The notes below the pieces were generated by a model, which worked only from the letters and a program-made list of their open reading frames with translations, was not told the DNA's origin and made no database searches. Both the position numbers and the translations under genes were made by a program. This document shows, piece after piece, positions 57,190 through 64,000 of a DNA stretch of 64,000 nt (position 1 is its first letter; the number at the start of each line of letters is the position of its first letter). Source of the stretch: Mikania micrantha (Eukaryota > Streptophyta > Magnoliopsida > Asterales > Asteraceae); the NCBI GenBank assembly GCA_009363875.1, contig CM018695.1:42819150-42883149 (forward strand), written 5' to 3'.

Positions 57190-59100
57190 ATAACTTGTGA
57201 GCCTATGCCAATGCAACTACCTTTGTGAAAGGCTTGGCTTCCTGGTCATATCCACCATAGGTGCAAATAGGGTTCTTGTGTAGCACCATCATATCATCTT
57301 TCCTAAACATCAACAGATCCTTGGGTTCTAGAATGAAGTATTCATCTGAATCTCTCACAATAACTGGCCCAAATGTAATTTCGTCAAAATACCAAAACTG
57401 GAAGTCCTTGAGCGAGTTATCGGGAACCCTCATGTGAATAGGGACTTTTGTTGGGAGGTGGATACTTGGTATAGACCCAAGGTTGCTTCGTGAGAGGATA
57501 CAAATGTATTTTAAAGTGAATCTTCTCTCTTTAGCTATCTTTATAACTAGGAAGTCCTTGTCACACTGATCTTTGAGAAACTTGGCAAACAAATCAGCCT
57601 GATTGTCTTCGAAGATATTCTGGAATATAGCGTTGTTGATGCTCCTCATATCAATCTTAGGAAGTGAACAAAAATCCTGTGGCATTTTGAGTACTCCAGC
57701 TTGCCGTTGAATCTCTTCACCAAATTTAGTTGCTTCTCTTTGTTATACATCCAGCAAACGACTCTGGATCTGTCATTGCGGACTGCAAATAAATCCTTGG
57801 AGCTAGCAGCGTAGGTGACCTCAGGATTCTCCACATCATCATCAGGTCCTGGAGAAATCCAAGTCTTCTGTACTTCTATGGGGACAGGTGTCCAATCCCG
57901 CTTCGTTTCGAACCAACTCTTAATCACAATATCGAGAGAGGTGACTTCCTTCCCAAGAGAATCAACATATTTGAGAGCATACAAATAGTCTACATATGGA
58001 TAGTGGAGATGCTCCAGAGTATATTGTTTTCTGTTTCGTCTTCCTAAGATGCTCCTGAGGAAGATCCGGGAAACTCTCCACGTTCCTGATTATAGACTTC
58101 TTCAAATACCGAATCCAAAGATAAATCCTTGAACATATCCCCAAAGCCTTCATTCTTCATCTCCTCTCCAAGCCCCTCAAAATGAAAGTCTTCAGGAAGA
58201 TCATCGAATAAATCATCATATTCGTCTAAGGGCTTGCCGGTGGAAGGATTTCCTTGATTATCACCGCCCTGGTCATCATCGGGCTTGTCATATTTCCTGC
58301 TTTGACCATCTCCCTTGTCATCATTGTCACCATCATCATCACAGTCTTTCTTGTCATCATATTTATGTTCATCATCATTTTTCTTCTCTTCCTTGTCATC
58401 TTTCTTCTCCTTCTCATCATCCTTCTTCTCCTCCTCATCTCTCTCCTTTTCATCAGCATGTTTAGCCCCTTTGAGAGATTCAATTTCTTTCCTCACCTCT
58501 GCATTTTCTTTCTTCAAAGAGCTGATGTCCTTTCTTTTTCGATTGACGTGCTAAGTAATTTTAATCATCCCCTCCCTGAGATTGTCAATCATCATTTTCT
58601 TTGTTGCAGAATCTTGTTCTAGAACAAACACTCTCTCCTATAGCCACTCCAAGTTTACTGGCACGAAATCAGGCACATAGGGAGATGGGGTGTCCATAGG
58701 AGCCTTTTCCTTGTCAGCTCGAGTCTTTGGTGGGGATGGAGGTTGGGAAAAGTTAAATGGTGAAGGTGACTGAGGTGGTGAGATTTTTTTGGGAGGAGGT
58801 GATGGTGGTTTGGGTTGTTTGAGTGGTATGTGGTGGTTGGGAGATATGTGGTGGCTTTTAGTTTGTGGTGTGCGAGTGGCTTGGGTTGTTTGGGTGGCTT
58901 GTGTTGTTTGGGTGACTTGGTATTTGAGTGGTTTGGGTGACTTGGATGGTTTGGGTGGTTTGTGTTGGAGGAGTGCCTTGTGAAGATGTGCCTTTGGAAG
59001 TCTTGCTCTTCTTCAGGCGTGGGTCCCTAGGACGTCTGGACACCATTTTCAAATTCCTTTTCTTCGGGTTTGACTCAGGAGACGAGATACAATCAGCATC
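57190..59100 (-). pseudogene. C-terminal part of the extra ORF of the second Sirevirus-type element
   Basis: Minus-strand frames in order: a Thr/Pro/Ser-rich part near 58858-59052 (TQTTQT, SHPNN repeats), a coiled coil plus a strongly acidic Lys/Asp/Glu run (58044-58517), a linker, then a C-terminal globular domain (57646-57984 and 57203-57685) ending in WYFDEITFGPVIVRD and KDLLMFRKDDMM. The last motif corresponds to RWWYYDGRTGEAVIV in the ORF at 40345-43562. A frameshift lies near 57665. The N-terminal part is at 62004-62866, beyond the inserted solo LTR. Confidence 0.7.
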
Positions 59101-59105
59101 CCTTT

Positions 59106-61998
59106 TGTGACACCCCGTAAAATCCAGGTCAGCATTCTTTTAATTAAATGTTTATTTAATAGATACTTGTACACGTGGCACTATAATTAGTTTAATTTAG
59201 TGTGACATGTGGCATGACGGTACGAACACTGACACACAACAGGATAATCCAAGGGATTATCGAAAAACCGCACACACGTGTCAGAAAACACGAACGTTGG
59301 TGAACGTCACAGCAGTTAGGCACAGAAACACTTCACAAGTCAATTATGGTTAATAATTGGCAATTAGAGTCCAAACGATGCTCAAACGATGTTTTACAGT
59401 CGAGAAATAAGCGAAAACAGGCCTAAAACCCCAAAATAACCTTATTGGGCTTGACAAGCGGGCCAGGCGGTACGCCTGACCTGACAGTTTGACCCCTGGA
59501 GATGCGCGTGAGAAAGGGAAATGCGCCCCTTATCTGGCTCACCCGCGGGTAACGACTGGCACCAAGCGCTCACGTCAGCCGACAACTAAAATCGCAGAAA
59601 ATTTCTTGAACACCACAAACATCATTGCTATCCTATGTGTACTCATTATAATCGGTTTTAGACGCCACCATTCGAGCTTATCTTCCCCAAAACACTTAGA
59701 CAACACCCATTTTTGAGCTTTGGAAGCTTGGAGGAACCACTAGAGAGCTTGGAGGAGTCGTTGGAGCCCAAACCACCACCATCACCACTTCGTTTCTGCT
59801 AAGCACGAGCTGTCCAGAGGAACTAGAGGCTGTAGAATCATCATCTTAGAGGTTTTGAGGCATTAGAAGGTAGTATTATGCTTAAAACACCCTTATCACT
59901 CCTCTACACTCACATGCATGGCCTCACACACACATGCAAGCACATATGGTGCACATGCACGAGATTTGAATCTAGGTTTATTGATTTTAGATGTATATTG
60001 ACGATCTAGGATGATTTGGTTGCATATCTTGATGATCCAAGTTAATGTGTATGTGTAAAATGATAGATTTGGTCATGAATGGATGAAATGTTAACATGCA
60101 TGTATGATCTAAGATTGATTAGATGATTTTGGATGGTTATAGATGTTTATTGATGATATTAGAAGTATGTTGCATGATTTGATCTTGTTAAAATGGATGA
60201 AAATGTGGATTTTAACGAACTTTCCATTTATAGTAACTTTTAGTACATTTCGATGATGATGATGATATTATGAACATGCATGAGTATATATTTGCTATTA
60301 GAATGATATTAGAATGATATTAATGTTTAGAACATTGATTTGATGTTGATTATGGCCATATTTGGCATGGTTACTATTTTTAGTAACTTTTATAGTTGAA
60401 ATGTTGTTAGATGATGATTTGATTTAGATTAACATGTTTAGATGATATTAAATGGCATATTATGTTGATTTGTGATATAAAAATGGATTAGAAGTATTTA
60501 AAATAGTCAATTGTATGCAAAGGAACAAAGTTATCATTCATAGTAACTTTATTTTTAGAAATGTTGATTTATGAACATATGGTATGATATGAACATGCTA
60601 AGTGATTTATTATGACTTAAAATGGCTAATGCATGCTAAGTTAGATGGTTTCCGATATCACACATGCTAGAAATGGAAAATTTCCATTCTAGGAAACTTT
60701 TGTATGCAAACGTGACTTACATGACTTATTTGAATCGCATGACAACATGCTATGTGTTAACATGATCACGTAGGACCTAACGAGCATGCTAGAACTTTAA
60801 AATGTTATGTTTTGTGAAACTTGCCATAAATGGAAACTTACTATAAATAGTAAGTTGTCCATAGACGTGACTTGCGCGTCTTGCACACGACGAGCACTAA
60901 TACGAATGTTACACGATTCACAACCGACACACGGTTCACCAACGGGTCGTTGACTTGACACGGTCAATGTGGACCAACATGAGCAAACACGGTCATTGTG
61001 GACCGACACGGACAAACATGAACAACCGAGGGTTGTTGAGCACAAACATGAGCACTAGCACGAACACGAGCACGAGCACGATCACTTACACGAACTCACG
61101 TATGGTATACGATATAGGTAGCCGGTGACCGACTACTCTACGACAAGGGAGCTTACGCTTGCACTTTCTCATAATCACTAAGGTGTGTTTACGGCCCCTC
61201 TTTAACTCTTTTATAAACTTTTCAAATAGGGGGAGAATACTTGTTGAATCGAGTCAAACATTTATACTTGTACAAACAAATTGTGTATGCTGGTTTATTA
61301 GACAAACATAAGCGTTGTATCGTAATAAGCCCTCGCAAAGTCTTACCGTTAATGTATAAACAACGAGGTGAGTTTGAATAGATCTATTTGGGTGTGACGA
61401 GCCCCGCGTGGCGAAAATGCTGCCAGGAGGTCAGGACACGAGAAATCTCGACCTATCTTGCTATGTTATTTGTGACATAGCGGAGGCAAGGACTAACAAG
61501 TCTAGTTCGGTAGTCACGCACTGACGCTTGGAGCCTAGGGCTCGAGACTAACATCTAATAAATAGTATGACACATGATTTCTGAACTATTACCTATGTTT
61601 ATCAAAACCTGTGAACTCACCAACCTTTGTGTTGACACTTTTTCTTAAAACTTGTATTCTCAGGTAACTACAGGATCAAGGATCAGGACTGCACTTAGGG
61701 GACTGAGCATAGGACCCGCATGCATTTATTTATGTCTTTCGTTCAAACAATTTTAATCTTGTCATGTATTAAACATCGTAGTGTTTAACGATTGTATTTC
61801 CGCTGCATTTATCAAACTTATAATATTTCCGCTGCTATGATATTGTATTTCCGCTACAACTTATTCTGTTATCATTTATGACAAACTTGTATTTTGAAAA
61901 CGCATATAGAGTTGTTCTATATGACCTTGAGCTGTGATTCTGGCCACGTCACACCCACGTGGACTGACACCATGAGTGGGAAATTTGGGGGTCTGACA
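59106..61998 (+). mobile_element. 2.9 kb solo LTR inside the extra ORF
   Basis: It starts tgtgacaccccgtaaaatcc and ends gggggtctgaca, with target duplication CCTTT at 59101-59105 and 61999-62003. It interrupts the Sirevirus-type ORF exactly between its acidic C-terminal and N-terminal domain parts. There is no internal coding region, so it is a solo LTR, probably of a Gypsy family judging by length. The stretch 60200-60860 shows a loose periodicity of tagtaacttt words at about 150 bases. Confidence 0.85.
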
Positions 61999-62003
61999 CC
62001 TTT

Positions 62004-62866
62004 CTTCAGAGGTGGCCCGAGCACGTGGTGGGGTAACAATCACTGGCTCCTTTATCAGCTCGGTCTCTCCATCTGAGGAGTCTAAAGAAGTGGCTTGCTC
62101 TGCCTCAGCTGGTTGTGTAGAAGTAGCTCCAGGAGCTTGATCATGATCTACAACAATAAATGTTGTAGGAGTTGTGTGGTCTTCTATCTCATCCTATAGA
62201 CCAGAAAACAATCTACCAAACTTTTCCAACGGCCAAACACCAGTGAATATCATCATGCCTCGTTTGTTCATGACCATATATGAGAAGATGTCTTGGTTCA
62301 TCCTATTGAGTGTAGCATGCCAACAGTAGGGATGAGGTTCTCGTGTCTTTTGTTAATGATGATCTATACGAACCTGGGAAAAGCCAGAAACCTCTGCTTC
62401 CTTTTTCCCTTGATATTATTATACATATCTCTAAAGATCATGCATGAGAAGTTGAAGTCGACTCCCAGGGCAATGGCAACAGTGCAAGAACTAAGTGTTT
62501 GGTTCAGCACGTCATAACTGCCTTTCTGTCCAGATAAACACTGAGTGACCGCATGTGCAAGATATCTCCAGTAAGGGTGCAACTTTTTCTTCTCAGTTGG
62601 AGGGTAGAGCCCCTCATATCCCATGCGGAGCAGAGTGTTGTGGACGAGCTCATTGTCAAGTTCAACAGGATCCGATTCCTTGTCCCCGAAATTCAGACAC
62701 TCTCAAACTATCTTCTCGGTAAAAATCACGGGTTGACCTTGAACCTTCCCGATTAGGCATGTACTCCCGTTGGAATCGGTATCCGCAGTAACAGAGTTCC
62801 AGAAATCATAGATAAAACTGAAAATAATGATTGGACACTCCATTATGGCGAAGTTGACTGGTGATA
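62004..62866 (-). pseudogene. N-terminal part of the extra ORF, second Sirevirus-type element
   Basis: The minus strand encodes a segment with FWNSVTADTDSNG, a short GKVQGQPVIFTEKIV stretch, then HPYWRYLAHAVTQCLSGQKG and RKQRFLAFPRFV. These match in order QQDFWASADI, GKVLGQDVVI, FKYLAHVLIHCLGSRRGG and KKFLMYPRFLQ of the ORF at 42302-43516. Stops break the frame (for example near 62700). The coding sequence is cut at 62866 by the LTR that starts there. Confidence 0.7.
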
Positions 62867-64000
62867 TGTAACATCTGTGCATTTAGTCATAGTAGTCATA
62901 AGCAGTGATAGTACAATATGTGTTTGATTCAGTATTTTCAATGTGATTCAAGTGTTCATGATTGTGTTTGTGTGTTATAGGATTTTATTTAATTAGGAAC
63001 AAGTATGTATTATTTATTTACAGTCGATTACGCTAGGCAAGAACAGTATTGTATTATATCAAAACAGTGGTGGGCTGGCGTAGATAAGGCAGTTAGCCGG
63101 ACTCTGGGTATGCCCTATACATATACTGCGTTCGGTGTAATGGGATAGTGTTAATGCGTAGTGTTATGACGAATAGGATGACAAACGAATTAATTAAACA
63201 AAATCGTAATGCGTAAGCAAGACTGAGTATAATTATGGGTGACGATCCATAAAGATATGAATGTTGAACTTATAATTACGAGTAAACGACAATAAATAAA
63301 TGATACGACCGAAAAACGTACGCGATTGCGGGTATACACGTAATTGTATTTGTTTAACGGTCGGATTATGAACGAGCAAATAATCATAAGGAAAATATTT
63401 TATTTTCGTTTTACAATTTTGAAACTCATCAAAAGAATGAGAATAACAACTCTTTTATTTTTAAAACGCGTAAAATTTCCGGAAACGCGACGAAGACGCG
63501 AATCGAGCAACCGAAACGAACCCGAATACCCCGGAGTATATAAACTCCAAATGAGGGTGTTTTCCCTCATTTATGTTCAGCCCTTTCTCTCCTTAAACCC
63601 ATATTCCCGCACCTTCTCTCTCTCTAAAGATTTCAAGCTTCAAACGCGCGTATCTTGCTCGTTTCTTGGCCAAATCGTGCATTCTTGGTGTCCACGCGTA
63701 GCCCTTGACGTCCTCTACAAGAAGATACCACTGATCTGAAGTTCTAACCGGCCAAAAACGAGGTATGCTTCGAGAAAGATTACGAAAAATAGGGTTTTGT
63801 GTTGAGTTGTTCGAATTTGATGTTAGCCGGTTCTAGACCACCTCCGTGACCTTACACACTCGAGAACATCTCAGATCTCTTGATGATCATGGAAAATATC
63901 ACACCCCCAATTTTCAACTAACGGAATCATACCGTTTTGGACGTGACAAACCAGGATCTCAGATCATTAGACATAACGAAGACCTCTATATGATTTTCAA
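62867..64000 (+). mobile_element. LTR entering from the right, incomplete in window
   Basis: It starts tgtaacatctgtgcattt at the point where the Sirevirus-type ORF stops. A TATA box (tatataaa, 63537-63544) followed by a CT-rich leader-like sequence (63590-63630) fits an LTR promoter in plus orientation. The far end and target duplication are outside the window. Confidence 0.5.
63537..63544 (+). promoter_or_regulatory. TATA box in the LTR at 62867
   Basis: The sequence tatataaa is preceded by GC-richer sequence and followed about 30 bases later by a pyrimidine-rich stretch, as in plant pol II promoters. Confidence 0.45.

Larger units (their letters stand above)
56757..64000 (-). mobile_element. 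Second Sirevirus-type element, truncated by the window edge
   Basis: The 3' LTR (56757-57123), polypurine tract (aactctcccta at 57124-57134) and post-pol ORF are visible on the minus strand; gag and pol would lie to the right of the window. The body is split by a solo LTR (59106-61998) and by another LTR beginning at 62867. It is a relative, not a copy, of the Sirevirus at 39691: LTR sequences differ entirely and the ORF is conserved only in its domains. Confidence 0.65.

Noticed and set aside
58254..58622. Plus-strand frame predicted to be highly hydrophobic (membrane-protein-like)
   Set aside because: It is the antisense of the Asp/Glu/Lys-rich run in the Sirevirus-type accessory ORF, which reads as Ile/Phe/Leu/Val on the other strand.

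Overview
This 64 kb window is plant nuclear DNA and almost all of it is transposable elements. The AT-rich sequence, tRNA-iMet primer binding sites, plant-type Copia, Sirevirus and chromodomain Gypsy polyproteins, Helitron ends, MITEs and a plant mitochondrial-type Nudix gene point to a large-genome eudicot. Retroelement protein flavour suggests Asteraceae; that is my inference, not something proved here. I find one host gene that looks intact.

Left part (1-7.2 kb): a possible LTR tail, a decayed repeat-associated reading frame on the minus strand, then a train of small elements (two copies of one hairpin MITE family, a 458 bp Helitron, two other hairpin elements, one with a telomere-like TTTAGGG core). 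From 7172 to 17161, minus strand, lies a four-exon Nudix hydrolase gene (278 aa, CoA-diphosphatase type). All three introns have GT/AG borders and the frame is open throughout. Its first intron carries a 6.5 kb Copia element (9338-15818, TSD TTAAA).

Middle (18-38 kb): a five-level nest. A Helitron (18071-38087) holds a Copia element (19403-37071, TSD ACATT). That holds a truncated Gypsy-type LTR (about 20714-35353), which holds a Tekay-like chromovirus (22138-32857, TSD AGGAG). The right end of the chromovirus is abnormal: its 5' LTR is cut at about 0.98 kb and followed by an inverted LTR copy, giving a palindrome of about 2 kb directly abutting the target-site duplication.

Right (39-56.4 kb): a solo LTR of about 4.0 kb (38968-56409, TSD CAATT) carries a 13.4 kb Sirevirus (39691-53111, TSD TATGT) with an extra ORF after pol and clusters of a palindromic ATTCGGCCGAAT motif, plus a tRNA-derived SINE (TSD 16 bp), a 211 bp tandem duplication, a small Helitron and a hairpin element. 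From 56757 to the window end is a second Sirevirus-type element, seen through its 3' LTR and extra ORF; it is split by a 2.9 kb solo LTR (59106-61998, TSD CCTTT) and by another LTR starting at 62867.

All retroelement reading frames carry stops or frameshifts, so none looks autonomous. Boundaries of elements with named TSDs were read directly from the sequence; lineage names rest on recognised protein motifs and were not tested by a database search.
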